Source: DATBRC01 sp036560485 (GTDB taxonomy: Bacteria > Pseudomonadota > Gammaproteobacteria > Burkholderiales > Burkholderiaceae_D). From it: DNA of 64,000 bases. Below, piece by piece: positions 17,544 through 26,700 of the stretch. The DNA lies in assembly GCA_036560485.1 (NCBI GenBank), contig DATBRC010000054.1:1-64000 (forward strand), given 5' to 3'. The notes under the pieces were generated by a model, which did not search any database, had not been told where the DNA came from, and worked only from the letters and a program-made list of their open reading frames with translations. Numbering within the stretch: the stretch's first letter is position 1; each line of letters opens with the position of its first letter. A program made the translations under genes and the position numbers.

Positions 17544-20396
17544 TCAAGCTGCAGTCTTCACCGATGCACTTTGAATGAGAATAATTTTCTTGAGCTCAGG
17601 TACGCACGAACCGCAATTTGTTCCGCATTTGAGTTTTTCTTGCAACAAGCTTAATTTCGCATCAGGCGATACCTGCTTCATCGTGGATAGCGACTCAGAA
17701 ATCTCTGTCTCGGCGATATTAAAACAGTTACATACAATTCGGCCGCGTGATTTGAATCCTTGCGGTGCTTTGGTCGAAGGCATCAATAACATGCGCCCCA
17801 ATGCCGAAACAGCCTGGCCACCTTCAAGATATTCTTTCAACCAATGTTCTGCCGAGATATCGCCTGCCAATGAAACCGCAGCCAGCTTGCCATCAGCCAA
17901 AAGAATATGCCGCGCATTGCCGCGCTTGGTATCGTCATAGCGCAGTACGGCCTTACCGGCAATACCAAATTTGGCTTCGATTTCTTTCACCAATTCGGGA
18001 ACAGCAGCATAATCGTCTGCGACACGAAATAGCACACCAACCTTATCGCGGCCGAACAAAGTGCAAGACGCATAACTGAAGCGGCGCATGTAAGGACGCA
18101 GCTCTGCCTGCAATTTCAACACCTGCGATTCATCAACCCAGCCGAATACAAGAAAGCGCCACGGCAACTCTGCTTTCAGAATCTTGACGGCAGCATGCTT
18201 GAGCTCCGGCTGTTTTGAACTCGGATCAATCGCCGGCGAGGTCAATGCATTGACGCCATAACTGCCATCGCCATCATGCCCGCGGCCGGATACATATTCT
18301 TCACCCCAATGCATGCCGATAAATGCCTGTCCCGATCGCATGTCGTCGCCTGCGACTGCCGGCAGAATCTGCGAGCCGCGCTTGTTGGTCACGTGCACCA
18401 GATCGCCATTGCTGATCAGCCTGCGGTCCATATCGATCTGCGCCAACACAATAGAAGGTTCCGACGCATGCGCAAACAATTGCGCTACGGTGCCGGTGCG
18501 GCTCATGCCGTGCCATTGGTCACGCAGGCGTCCGGTAGTCATGCGGAATGGATAGCGCGCATCGACCGGCTCAGCGACCGGTTTGTATACTGTGTTGACA
18601 AACCTGGCGCGGCCGCTTGCAGTCGGAAAAATCCCATCTTCATATAAACGCTTCTTGCCGCTCGTTGCGCCTTCCGGGAATGGCCACTGTTGCGGCCCCT
18701 GCTCTTCCAGTATCTTGAATGACAAACCTGTGATATCCAGATCGCGACCGCGTGTGGATTCACGATGCTCATTCCAGATGTCTTCCGTACTGGTAAATGG
18801 AAACAGCGTGTGCTGCTTGCCCATCAATTGTTCAAGCTTGCGAGCGAATTGGATCACCGCTTCCCAGTCATGTCTGGTTTCGCCCGGTTTTGGCAAGACC
18901 GATTTGAATCGTGTGATACGGCGCTCGGAATTGGTAACGGTGCCTTCTTTTTCGCTCCAGGTTGTCGCCGGCAATAACACATCTGCATAGTCGACCGTGA
19001 CAGTTGTCTTGTACGCTTCCTGAACAATCACCAATTCCGCTTTTTCCAATGCTTCACGAATCAGTTTCTGGTCCGGCATCGATTGCGCAGGATTGGTACA
19101 GGCAATCCATAGAATTTTGATTTCACCGGTGCGTACTGCTTCAAACATTTCGACGGCAGTTTTGCCCGGCTTGGATGGCACATCATCGATGCCCCATAGC
19201 TTGGCAATTTCTGCGCGATGTTCAGGATTTGCCAGATCACGATGTGCGGATAACAGGTTGGCCATGCCGCCGACTTCACGGCCGCCCATTGCATTCGGTT
19301 GTCCGGTCAATGAAAACGGTCCGGCGCCCGGCTTGCCGATCTGGTGCGTGGCGAGATGCAGATTGATCAGCGCGGCATTCTTCGCTGTGCCGGAAGCAGA
19401 TTGATTCAATCCCTGACAATAGAGCGACAAACTCGCCTTCGATTTGCCGAACATGCGCGCTGCGTTAACTAAATCCTCTTCACTGATGCCGCAAATCTCT
19501 GCAACATGTTTCGGCGTATAGTCGCGTACGGTTTTTTTCAGCTCGACGAATCCTTCAGTATGCGCATCGATGTAATCCGTATCGATCAAATCTTCCCATA
19601 GGCAGATGTGCAGCATGCCATTAAACAATGCGACATCGGTACCGGGCAGAATCGGCAAAAACAAATCGGCTTCACGCGCAGTATCGGTACGGCGCGGATC
19701 GGCGACAATTATTTTTAACAGCGGATTTTTCTTGCGCGCGTCTTCAATGCGGCGGTAGATAATTGGATGTGCATAGGCGGTGTTGGAACCAACAATAAAA
19801 ATCACATCCGCCAATTCAATATCGTCGTAACAAGGCGGCGGCGCATCCGCACCCAAGGTCTGTTTGTAGCCGGCGACCGCACTCGACATGCACAAGCGCG
19901 AATTGGTATCGACATTATTGGTGCCGATCAGTCCTTTGGCGAGCTTATTAAAGACGTAATAATCCTCCGTCAATAACTGGCCAGAGATATAGAAGCCCAC
20001 ACTGTCAGGACCATGCTGGCGAATGGTTTCCACAAATTTTTGCGCAATGAAATCGAGGCTGGCATCCCACGATGCGCGTTCACGCTGACCATTGCGTGAT
20101 GCGCGCATTTCCGGATAGAGCGCACGTGCCTGCTGCTGCAGCACCGGCTTGGCAGTCAGGTGAAGCGTACTGCCTTTGGTACAAAGCCGGCCGAAATTTG
20201 CGGGATGGTCAGGATCACCTCTTACACCGGTGACTTGTTGACTATCCGATTCCACGATGACGCCGCAGCCGACTCCGCAATAACAACATGTGGCTTTGGT
20301 TTCCATTCGATTCGACGAACCCTCGATGGGTGCGCTCTCACTTTCATTCTGCGGGATTAAATTAAATTGATGAAACTTCTGAGTCAATCCTGTCAT
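17544..20396 (-). CDS. nasA: assimilatory nitrate reductase catalytic subunit
   Basis: The 950-residue product is a molybdopterin oxidoreductase. The N-terminal [4Fe-4S] motif is CCYCGVGCGVIVES...GRLCTKG, followed by the bis-MGD domains (SRLCMSSAVAGYKQTLG, GQPNAMGGREVGGM) and the dinucleotide-binding C-terminal domain. The last ~60 residues add a BFD-like [2Fe-2S] module (CNCFNI...CGTNCGSC), typical of NasA forms that take electrons from NADH-linked partners. It reduces nitrate to nitrite in the cytoplasm. Its ATG overlaps the nirD stop as ATGA, showing translational coupling. Confidence 0.92.
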   Translation of the reverse strand: MTGLTQKFHQFNLIPQNESESAPIEGSSNRMETKATCCYCGVGCGVIVESDSQQVTGVRGDPDHPANFGRLCTKGSTLHLTAKPVLQQQARALYPEMRASRNGQRERASWDASLDFIAQKFVETIRQHGPDSVGFYISGQLLTEDYYVFNKLAKGLIGTNNVDTNSRLCMSSAVAGYKQTLGADAPPPCYDDIELADVIFIVGSNTAYAHPIIYRRIEDARKKNPLLKIIVADPRRTDTAREADLFLPILPGTDVALFNGMLHICLWEDLIDTDYIDAHTEGFVELKKTVRDYTPKHVAEICGISEEDLVNAARMFGKSKASLSLYCQGLNQSASGTAKNAALINLHLATHQIGKPGAGPFSLTGQPNAMGGREVGGMANLLSAHRDLANPEHRAEIAKLWGIDDVPSKPGKTAVEMFEAVRTGEIKILWIACTNPAQSMPDQKLIREALEKAELVIVQEAYKTTVTVDYADVLLPATTWSEKEGTVTNSERRITRFKSVLPKPGETRHDWEAVIQFARKLEQLMGKQHTLFPFTSTEDIWNEHRESTRGRDLDITGLSFKILEEQGPQQWPFPEGATSGKKRLYEDGIFPTASGRARFVNTVYKPVAEPVDARYPFRMTTGRLRDQWHGMSRTGTVAQLFAHASEPSIVLAQIDMDRRLISNGDLVHVTNKRGSQILPAVAGDDMRSGQAFIGMHWGEEYVSGRGHDGDGSYGVNALTSPAIDPSSKQPELKHAAVKILKAELPWRFLVFGWVDESQVLKLQAELRPYMRRFSYASCTLFGRDKVGVLFRVADDYAAVPELVKEIEAKFGIAGKAVLRYDDTKRGNARHILLADGKLAAVSLAGDISAEHWLKEYLEGGQAVSALGRMLLMPSTKAPQGFKSRGRIVCNCFNIAETEISESLSTMKQVSPDAKLSLLQEKLKCGTNCGSCVPELKKIILIQSASVKTAA

Positions 20397-20746
20397 GCCA
20401 CTTTCGGATCGACTGCCAACGTATTTAATTCATCGACATCCAAATACACTTGCCCATCCTGTATTTTCACGCTGAATTTTTGTGTGCAACCTTCGTCCGG
20501 TGCGACTGCACACCCGGAATCCAATTGAATATTCCAATTATGCAAAGGGCAAGCAACACGCTCGCCAAATACAATTCCTTGCGACAGCGGGCCACCCTTG
20601 TGCGGACAACGGTCCAGCAATGCGAATACTTTATCTTCACCATTGCGGAAAATCGCCACATCGGGCTTCGCAGCACGATTGACCACCCGCGCACCCAACA
20701 CCGGAATATCTGCAACACCGCAGATCGCTTTCCATTGATTCGACAT
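20393..20746 (-). CDS. nirD: nitrite reductase small subunit (Rieske-type)
   Basis: The 117-residue product has a Rieske-like fold with CPHKGGPLSQG and CPLHNW, a C-x-H...C-x-x-H ligand set. NirD proteins often lack these residues, but here they are present, so it may bind a [2Fe-2S] cluster. It partners NirB in NADH-dependent reduction of nitrite to ammonia. The start MSNQWKAICGVADIP is canonical. A 40-codon ORF lies between it and nirB. Confidence 0.9.
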   Translation of the reverse strand: MSNQWKAICGVADIPVLGARVVNRAAKPDVAIFRNGEDKVFALLDRCPHKGGPLSQGIVFGERVACPLHNWNIQLDSGCAVAPDEGCTQKFSVKIQDGQVYLDVDELNTLAVDPKVA

Positions 20747-20755
20747 CTGACTTCC

Positions 20756-20878
20756 TTATTTAAATTGTCCGATACTGATTGGCAAAATTCGCTTAACAGA
20801 CGCATGAAACATGCAGGCATTGACCAACGTTACGGTCGAACCGAGTGCAATGACTACAGCAACAAGATAAAGTTTCAT
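20756..20878 (-). CDS. 40-residue membrane or lipoprotein-like ORF between nirB and nirD
   Basis: From an ATG at 20878 to a TAA at 20756 the frame encodes MKLYLVAVVIALGSTVTLVN, then ACMFHASVKRILPISIGQFK. AAGGAATGGCC precedes the ATG and gives a good ribosome binding site. The N-terminus is a single hydrophobic helix, and VNAC could act as a weak lipobox. It lies 41 bp after the nirB stop and 9 bp before the nirD start, so it would be co-translated with the reductase subunits. I do not recognise it. Confidence 0.5.
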   Translation of the reverse strand: MKLYLVAVVIALGSTVTLVNACMFHASVKRILPISIGQFK

Positions 20879-20919
20879 GGCCATTCCTTTCAAGTTAAGG
20901 AAACTGCATTAAAAAACTT

Positions 20920-23358
20920 CTACGTAGTCAATGGCGCAAATTGCCGCATATCGACCAGCGCTTTCTCTGTCTCGTGCCATGGATCCGGCTCGCCTTCGAG
21001 AGAGAATAGTAAACGTTCGTAAAGCACTTTGCGGTTTGCCGCATCATCGACAATTTTCTTTTTAATATAATCGAGACCGACACGTCCGACATAATGTACG
21101 GTGCGATCCAGATACCAGCCTTCTTCGCGATACAACTGCAGGAATGCGCCTGAATACTCCAACACTTCTTCGTGCGTTTTCAGCTTCACTAAAAATTGCG
21201 CGACTTCCGTTTTGATGCCGCCATTGCCCGCCACGTAAATTTCCCAGCCCGAATCGACACCAATCACACCAACGTCCTTGATGCCGGCCTCGGCACAGTT
21301 ACGCGGACAACCGGATACGGCAATCTTGACCTTGTGCGGCGCATACATACGCCACAGTGCACGCTCCAACTGTTGCCCCATCAAGGTCGAATCCTGTGTA
21401 CCAAAGCGACACCATTCAGAACCAACGCAAGTTTTTACTGTGCGCAAGGCTTTAGCATAAGCATGACCGGACGGCATGTCGAGATCTTTCCACACTTCGC
21501 GCAAATCTTCTTTCTTCACACCGAGCAAATCGATACGCTGGCCGCCGGTTACCTTGACGGTCGGGATTTTGTACTTATCGACCACATCGGCAATGCGGCG
21601 CAATTCCGATGCCGTGGTTTCCCCGCCCCACATCCGCGGAATCACCGAGTAAGTCCCATCCTTCTGGATGTTGGCATGTGCGCGTTCATTAATGAAACGT
21701 GATTGCGGATCATCCTTCGCCTCATGCGGCCAGGTTGATATCAAATAATAATTGATGGCAGGACGACAAGTTGCACAACCGTTCGGCGTACGCCAGTTCA
21801 GCATTTCCATTGTCGAAGCAATCGTCAAAAGCTTGTTGACCTTGATCGCTTCACGCACTTCCTGATGGCTATGGTCTGTGCATCCGCACAGCGGTTTGAC
21901 TTTGGATGATGTCGAATAATCACCACCCGCTGTGAACATGATGATTTGCTCGACCAGGCCGGTGCATGATCCACATGATGCCGATGCCTTGGTATGCTTG
22001 CGCACATCTTCCAGCGTGAACAAACCTTTTTCCTTGATCGCTTTAACTATCGTGCCTTTGCATACGCCGTTGCAGCCGCACACTTCTGCCGTATCGGGCA
22101 TCGCTGCTGCCTTGGTAAATCCTTCATGGCCGACGTCGCCGGGACGTCCCGTATTGGATTCGCCAAACATCAAGGTATCGCGTATCTCGCCAATGTCCTT
22201 ACCTTCGCGCAGCAACTGAAAATACCAACTGCCATCGACGGTATCGCCATACAAACAGGCGCCGACCAGTTTGTTTCCTTTGATGACCAATTTTTTATAT
22301 ACGCCACCCAACGGATCGGACAACACAATCTCTTCCGTCCCTTCACCGCCCATGAATTCACCGGCGGAGAACAAATCAATGCCGGTTACTTTCAATTTCG
22401 TAGAAGTGACTGAACCCTGGTAACGTCCGATGCCGAAATTGGCCAGGTGATTGGCGCATACCTTTGCCATTTCAAACAAAGGTGCGACCAATCCATACGC
22501 TGTGCCGCGATGATTGACGCACTCGCCGACTGCATAAATGCGCGGATCGTATGTTTGCATCGTATCGTTGACGACAATGCCGCGATTGCAATAAATGCCG
22601 GCCGATTCTGCCAACGCCGTATTGGGACGAATGCCGACCGCCATCACGACCAGCTCTGCGGGCGCTTCACTTCCATCGACAAAGCGAACTGTTTTCACAT
22701 GGCCGCTCTCATCAGCAATCAGTTCTTTCGTATTTTTTTCCAGCAGGAATTTGAGACCACGATCTTCCAATGATTTTTGCAGCAGCTTGCCTGCAGCCAG
22801 ATCCAGCTGACGTTCCATCAAACTGTTTGGCAAATGCACCACCGTGACATCCATGCCGCGCAGCTTCAAGCCATTGGCAGCTTCCAGACCCAGCAAACCA
22901 CCGCCAATCACAACTGCATGCTTATGTTTTTGTGCCGCCTCAATCATGGCGTTGGTATCGTGAATATCACGATACGAGATCACGCCTTGCAAATCCTTGC
23001 CAGGAACCGGCAGCATGAAAGGATTGGAACCTGTCGCCAATAACAAGCGATCATATTCAACTGTCGTACCGTCTTCAGCGATGACCAAGCGTTTGACGCG
23101 GTCTATTTTTGCAATTTTTTTACCGAGATGTAATGTGATGTGATTTTGTTCATACCAATCGACATCGTTCAACATAATGTCTTTGATCGTTTGCTCACCA
23201 GCCAATACAGGCGACAACAGAATGCGGTTGTAATTTGCATAAGGCTCGGCACCGAATACAGTGATGTCATAAACATCAGGCGCAATCTTGATCAATTCTT
23301 CCAAGGTGCGCACACCAGCCATCCCGTTTCCCACCATAACCAATTTAAGCTTTTTCAT
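20920..23358 (-). CDS. nirB: NADH-dependent assimilatory nitrite reductase large subunit
   Basis: The 812-residue product starts MKKLKLVMVGNGMAGVRTLE, an FAD-binding motif. A second nucleotide-binding motif (AVVIGGGLLGLEAANGLKLRG) follows. Next are two BFD-like [2Fe-2S] regions (CGCNGVCKG...CGSCTG and CGCTDHSH...GCATCRP). The siroheme/[4Fe-4S] module has TCVGSEWCRFGTQDS and AVSGCPRNCAEAGIKDVG. It reduces nitrite to ammonium with NADH. GGAGGAAGTTGCA before the ATG at 23358 fixes the start. It is the first gene of the leftward nitrate operon, downstream of a sigma-54 promoter. Confidence 0.95.
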   Translation of the reverse strand: MKKLKLVMVGNGMAGVRTLEELIKIAPDVYDITVFGAEPYANYNRILLSPVLAGEQTIKDIMLNDVDWYEQNHITLHLGKKIAKIDRVKRLVIAEDGTTVEYDRLLLATGSNPFMLPVPGKDLQGVISYRDIHDTNAMIEAAQKHKHAVVIGGGLLGLEAANGLKLRGMDVTVVHLPNSLMERQLDLAAGKLLQKSLEDRGLKFLLEKNTKELIADESGHVKTVRFVDGSEAPAELVVMAVGIRPNTALAESAGIYCNRGIVVNDTMQTYDPRIYAVGECVNHRGTAYGLVAPLFEMAKVCANHLANFGIGRYQGSVTSTKLKVTGIDLFSAGEFMGGEGTEEIVLSDPLGGVYKKLVIKGNKLVGACLYGDTVDGSWYFQLLREGKDIGEIRDTLMFGESNTGRPGDVGHEGFTKAAAMPDTAEVCGCNGVCKGTIVKAIKEKGLFTLEDVRKHTKASASCGSCTGLVEQIIMFTAGGDYSTSSKVKPLCGCTDHSHQEVREAIKVNKLLTIASTMEMLNWRTPNGCATCRPAINYYLISTWPHEAKDDPQSRFINERAHANIQKDGTYSVIPRMWGGETTASELRRIADVVDKYKIPTVKVTGGQRIDLLGVKKEDLREVWKDLDMPSGHAYAKALRTVKTCVGSEWCRFGTQDSTLMGQQLERALWRMYAPHKVKIAVSGCPRNCAEAGIKDVGVIGVDSGWEIYVAGNGGIKTEVAQFLVKLKTHEEVLEYSGAFLQLYREEGWYLDRTVHYVGRVGLDYIKKKIVDDAANRKVLYERLLFSLEGEPDPWHETEKALVDMRQFAPLTT

Positions 23359-23392
23359 TGCAACTTCCTCCAAGACTGTACTGAAGTTATAT

Positions 23393-23409
23393 AAGCAAAA
23401 GCGATGCCA
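23393..23409 (-). promoter_or_regulatory. sigma-54 promoter for nirB
   Basis: The minus strand reads TGGCATCGCTTTTGCTT. The invariant GG and GC are exactly 10 bp apart, and the match to TGGCAC-N5-TTGCW is good. It lies 35 bp before the nirB ATG. This implies RpoN- and NtrC-dependent expression under nitrogen limitation. Confidence 0.75.
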
Positions 23410-23449
23410 GATTATTGTGCGTATTGCGCACCACGACATCAACACAGGC

Positions 23450-23464
23450 GCACATATGAAGTGC
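23450..23464. promoter_or_regulatory. NtrC-like enhancer site
   Basis: GCAC-ATATGAA-GTGC matches the dyad GCAC-N7-GTGC recognised by NtrC. It lies between the two divergent sigma-54 promoters, about 80 bp from the transporter -24 box and about 40 bp from the nirB one, so one site could serve both. Assignment is by consensus only. Confidence 0.5.
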
Positions 23465-23544
23465 AAATGGCAGATCAAACTGGTGCATCGCACATGTTAT
23501 GAACTTTTGCTCTTAGTATTTAGTAAGTGCGTGCACAAGAATGA

Positions 23545-23561
23545 TGGCATAGCACTTGCAT
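23545..23561 (+). promoter_or_regulatory. sigma-54 promoter for the nitrate transporter
   Basis: TGGCATAGCACTTGCAT has GG and GC 10 bp apart, matching -24/-12 elements, and lies 38 bp before the transporter ATG. A second GCAC-N7-GTGC dyad (23552-23566) overlaps the -12 box and could allow repression. Confidence 0.75.
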
Positions 23562-23598
23562 AGTGCATGCTGATTCAATTCATTTTTGGAAGAACAAT

Positions 23599-24813
23599 AT
23601 GCAAAAAACATCATTCTGGAAAGCCGGGCACACACCGACATTACTCGCGGCATTTTTTTATTTTGATCTGAGCTTTATGGTCTGGGTTATCTTGGGACCA
23701 CTTGGTGTGCAAATTTCCAAAGAGTTAGGTTTAACTGCTGCGCAAAAGGGATTGATCGTTGCGACACCATTATTGGCAGGTGCGCTATTGCGTATTGTGA
23801 TGGGCGTATTAGTTGATCATTTAAAACCCAAGAAAGCAGGTGCGATCGGTCAAGTGATTGTGATGAGCGGCATGCTATGGGCCTGGTTGGGTCATTTGAA
23901 TACTTACGAAAGCATACTCACTCTTGGCATTATTCTTGGCGTCGCCGGCGCTGCATTCGCAGTCGCGCTGCCACTTGCCTCACGCTGGTATCCACCTGAA
24001 CATCAAGGCACCGCATTAGGTATTGCCGGCGCAGGCAATTCCGGCACAGCGTTCGCTGCATTATTTGCTCCGTCACTTGCCATTGCATTCGGCTGGCAAA
24101 ATGTATTCGGCTGGTGTTTGATTCCGCTGGGAATTGCATTTGTTGTCTATTTGATTTTCGCCAAGGATTCACCGACTGCTCCGCCACCCAAATCAATGGT
24201 TGAATATCTGCATGTACTAAAGGATAAAGATGCATGGTGGTTCATGTTTTTTTATAGCGTCACGTTTGGCGGCTTCTCCGGTTTGGCATCTTCGTTGACC
24301 ATTTATTTCAATAGCCAGTATGGATTGTCGCCCGTCACTGCCGGTTACTTTACTGCCGCATGTGTATTTGCAGGATCGCTGGTGCGTCCATTGGGTGGTC
24401 GCATTGCTGACCGCATCGGCGGCATCAAGTCCTTGTCACTGATGTATGCACTGGCCGCGTCCTTTTTATTCATCGCCAGCTTTGGGTTACACTCGGCGAT
24501 TGCAGCTGTCATCGTATTTGTATTGGCAATGCTGTCGCTCGGCACGGGCAATGGCGCGGTCTTCCAACTTGTTCCACAACGTTTTCGCAAAGAGATCGGT
24601 GTGATGACTGGCTTGGTCGGCATGGCGGGTGGTGTCGGGGGATTTTATTTGGCGTCAAGCCTTGGTTTTTCAAAACAACTGACCGGCAGCTATCAGATTG
24701 GATTGATTATTTTTGCATCGCTTGCAGTGATCGCGCTGATTGGATTATCTTCAGTGAAAACGCGCTGGCGCACGACGTGGGGCAGTTCGGCAATGACGAC
24801 TGCTAAAATCTGA
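23599..24813 (+). CDS. nitrate/nitrite MFS transporter (NarK/NasA type)
   Basis: The 404-residue product has about 12 membrane segments. It carries the nitrate/nitrite porter signatures: FFYFDLSFMVWVILGPLG in helix 1 and the nitrate motif regions GIAGAGNSGTAFAALFAP and GTGNGAVFQLVPQRF. It imports nitrate for the reductase encoded divergently. I chose the ATG at 23599 because GGAAGAACAAT precedes it and the upstream in-frame ATG lies inside the sigma-54 promoter. A single porter with no second fused copy suggests assimilation rather than respiration. Confidence 0.88.
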   Translation: MQKTSFWKAGHTPTLLAAFFYFDLSFMVWVILGPLGVQISKELGLTAAQKGLIVATPLLAGALLRIVMGVLVDHLKPKKAGAIGQVIVMSGMLWAWLGHLNTYESILTLGIILGVAGAAFAVALPLASRWYPPEHQGTALGIAGAGNSGTAFAALFAPSLAIAFGWQNVFGWCLIPLGIAFVVYLIFAKDSPTAPPPKSMVEYLHVLKDKDAWWFMFFYSVTFGGFSGLASSLTIYFNSQYGLSPVTAGYFTAACVFAGSLVRPLGGRIADRIGGIKSLSLMYALAASFLFIASFGLHSAIAAVIVFVLAMLSLGTGNGAVFQLVPQRFRKEIGVMTGLVGMAGGVGGFYLASSLGFSKQLTGSYQIGLIIFASLAVIALIGLSSVKTRWRTTWGSSAMTTAKI

Positions 24814-24867
24814 ATTCATTAGCATTGCTTGTTTGTTATATCGATCAACATAAATTTACTTCCAACA

Positions 24868-24903
24868 ACGCTGAACAATTTCCATGTGGATTTTGCTCAG
24901 CGT
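24868..24903. promoter_or_regulatory. stem-loop before the PP2C-kinase gene
   Basis: ACGCTGA pairs with TCAGCGT across a 22-base loop that contains a smaller TCCA/TGGA pair. It lies in the 137 bp between the transporter and the kinase gene. There is no T run, so it could be a weak transcript barrier or a leader structure. Confidence 0.35.
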
Positions 24904-24950
24904 ATTCGTTTGAACTGTGATCGCATTAAAAATAATTAACTACCTTTCCC

Positions 24951-26654
24951 ATGTCACTATCGATCGCTGCAAGGCATGCAACGCGTACGGGCCTCCGCGC
25001 TCGCAACGAAGATTTCGTCGGCATGGTGACGCCGGATGAGCCTGAGCTCTCCACTAAAGGATTGATCGCAGCGATAGCCGATGGCGTGTCTGGGAATGAA
25101 GGTGGGCGCGAAGCATCCGAATATACAGTGCGCGGATTACTCACCGATTATTTTGCAACACCAGACACATGGCCGGTAACGCAATCAATTGACCGCGTCG
25201 TCAAAGCCATTAATAGTTGGGTACAACAGCAAGGCCGGATCAGGCCGGAATTATCGGGCATGGCGACCACACTGACGAGTGTCGTGTTGCGTGGCCGCTT
25301 TTATTATTTTTCGCATATTGGCGATAGTCGCCTCTACTTGTTTCGCGATGGCGTTTTAATCCGGCTGACCACAGACCATGTGTGGGACCGCCCCGAGATG
25401 CAACATGTGCTGACACGTGCAATCGGGCTTGATTCGCATCTGGCTATCGATCACGGCATGGGAGAATTGCGTGAACAGGATATCTTCTTGCTCGCCACTG
25501 ATGGCGTATGGGCTTCCATGTCGGAATTCGATCTGACTAGCCATCTGTCAGATGTCGCAACCGGAAACACAAATATAGACCTCTGTGCAGATTTGTTGGT
25601 CGACGCCGCATTAACTGCCGGCTCGCAAGATAATGCCAGCGCGCTTATTCTCAAGATCAATGCGCTGCCGAAAGAAAATTTACGTGATGCCGTTTCGGTA
25701 TCAAAACAACTGCCCGTTCCGCCTAAACTCAAAGTTGGGCAAACGATCGATGGCTATGTTATCGATGCGCTGATCCACACGTCGCATACGACCTTGGTCT
25801 ATCGTGTCCTTGATCCAAGGTCACAACGTAAATTGGTTTTAAAAACACTGCATCCTGATCGCGCCAATGATGCGCAAGAGCGTTCATCCTTTGCACATGA
25901 AGAATGGTTGGCCAAGCGCGTCGTTGCACGGTTTTTCCCGCAAGTCATCACGTCTGAACAAAAAAATTATCTTTATTATTTGACGACATGGCACGACGGA
26001 AACACGCTGCAACAACATCTGGATGCGGGCGAGCATTTCACGATTCCTGACTTGATTGCACATGGTACTAAGCTGGTGCGTGCCATTGGCGCGCTGCATC
26101 GGCGCAGTATTATCCATCGCGATATCAAACCTGCCAATCTGCACTGGGGAGACGATGGCGAATTGCGCATTCTCGATCTTGGTGTTGCGCAATCCGGCAT
26201 GGAAGCAGAGGAAGCATTGAAAGCTCCGCAAGCAGGCACGCCATCATTCCTCGCGCCAGAACAGTTTGACAATAGCCCGCCATCACGTCAAACCGATGTG
26301 TATGCGACTGGCGTAACCCTTTATCTAATGCTGACCCGTCACTATCCATACGGCGAGATTGAACCATTTCAGCGTCCACGCTTTGGAGAACCGGTTCCAC
26401 CCACTCGCTACCGACCTGATACGCCGATCTGGTTAGAGAATGTTTTATTGAAAGCGGTAGCGCGCGATCCACTTGAACGCTTTGAAACAGCTGAAGAGTT
26501 ATTGCTGGCACTGGAACGCGGTGCAACGCGACCACTTGCTGCACGCGGGCATACACCGTTGATGAAGCGCGATCCGATTACATTGTGGCGCGCGATCGCG
26601 GCCGTATCGATTGTTCTCAATCTGCTCTTGCTTTATTTGATCGTGATTAAATAA
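24951..26654 (+). CDS. fused PP2C-type phosphatase and Ser/Thr protein kinase
   Basis: The 567-residue product joins two opposing enzymes. Residues ~1-235 are a PP2C phosphatase (RNEDFVG, AIADGVSGNEGG, HIGDSRLYLFRDG, LLATDGVW, QDNASALIL, all metal-ligand motifs present). Residues ~260-520 are a Hanks-type kinase with LVLKTLHP (VAIK Lys), HRDIKPANLHW (catalytic loop) and LDLGVAQ in place of DFG. The glycine-rich loop is degenerate. One C-terminal membrane helix (AIAAVSIVLNLLLLYLIVI) anchors it with both domains in the cytosol. Position after the nitrate porter suggests a link to nitrogen assimilation, as in other Burkholderiales. Confidence 0.88.
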   Translation: MSLSIAARHATRTGLRARNEDFVGMVTPDEPELSTKGLIAAIADGVSGNEGGREASEYTVRGLLTDYFATPDTWPVTQSIDRVVKAINSWVQQQGRIRPELSGMATTLTSVVLRGRFYYFSHIGDSRLYLFRDGVLIRLTTDHVWDRPEMQHVLTRAIGLDSHLAIDHGMGELREQDIFLLATDGVWASMSEFDLTSHLSDVATGNTNIDLCADLLVDAALTAGSQDNASALILKINALPKENLRDAVSVSKQLPVPPKLKVGQTIDGYVIDALIHTSHTTLVYRVLDPRSQRKLVLKTLHPDRANDAQERSSFAHEEWLAKRVVARFFPQVITSEQKNYLYYLTTWHDGNTLQQHLDAGEHFTIPDLIAHGTKLVRAIGALHRRSIIHRDIKPANLHWGDDGELRILDLGVAQSGMEAEEALKAPQAGTPSFLAPEQFDNSPPSRQTDVYATGVTLYLMLTRHYPYGEIEPFQRPRFGEPVPPTRYRPDTPIWLENVLLKAVARDPLERFETAEELLLALERGATRPLAARGHTPLMKRDPITLWRAIAAVSIVLNLLLLYLIVIK

Positions 26655-26681
26655 AAAAGGCCGGATTTGATCCGGCCTTTT
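26655..26681. terminator. bidirectional intrinsic terminator
   Basis: AAAAGGCCGGAT-TTG-ATCCGGCCTTTT is a perfect 12-bp stem with A and T runs on both sides. It sits between the convergent kinase and icd genes and can end both transcripts. Confidence 0.9.
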
Positions 26682-26700
26682 CATTGAATCAAATACTTGA

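Noticed and set aside
23417..23431. GTGCG-TATTG-CGCAC dyad as an NtrC site
   Set aside because: The half-sites are in the reverse order to the NtrC consensus (GTGC..GCAC rather than GCAC-N7-GTGC).
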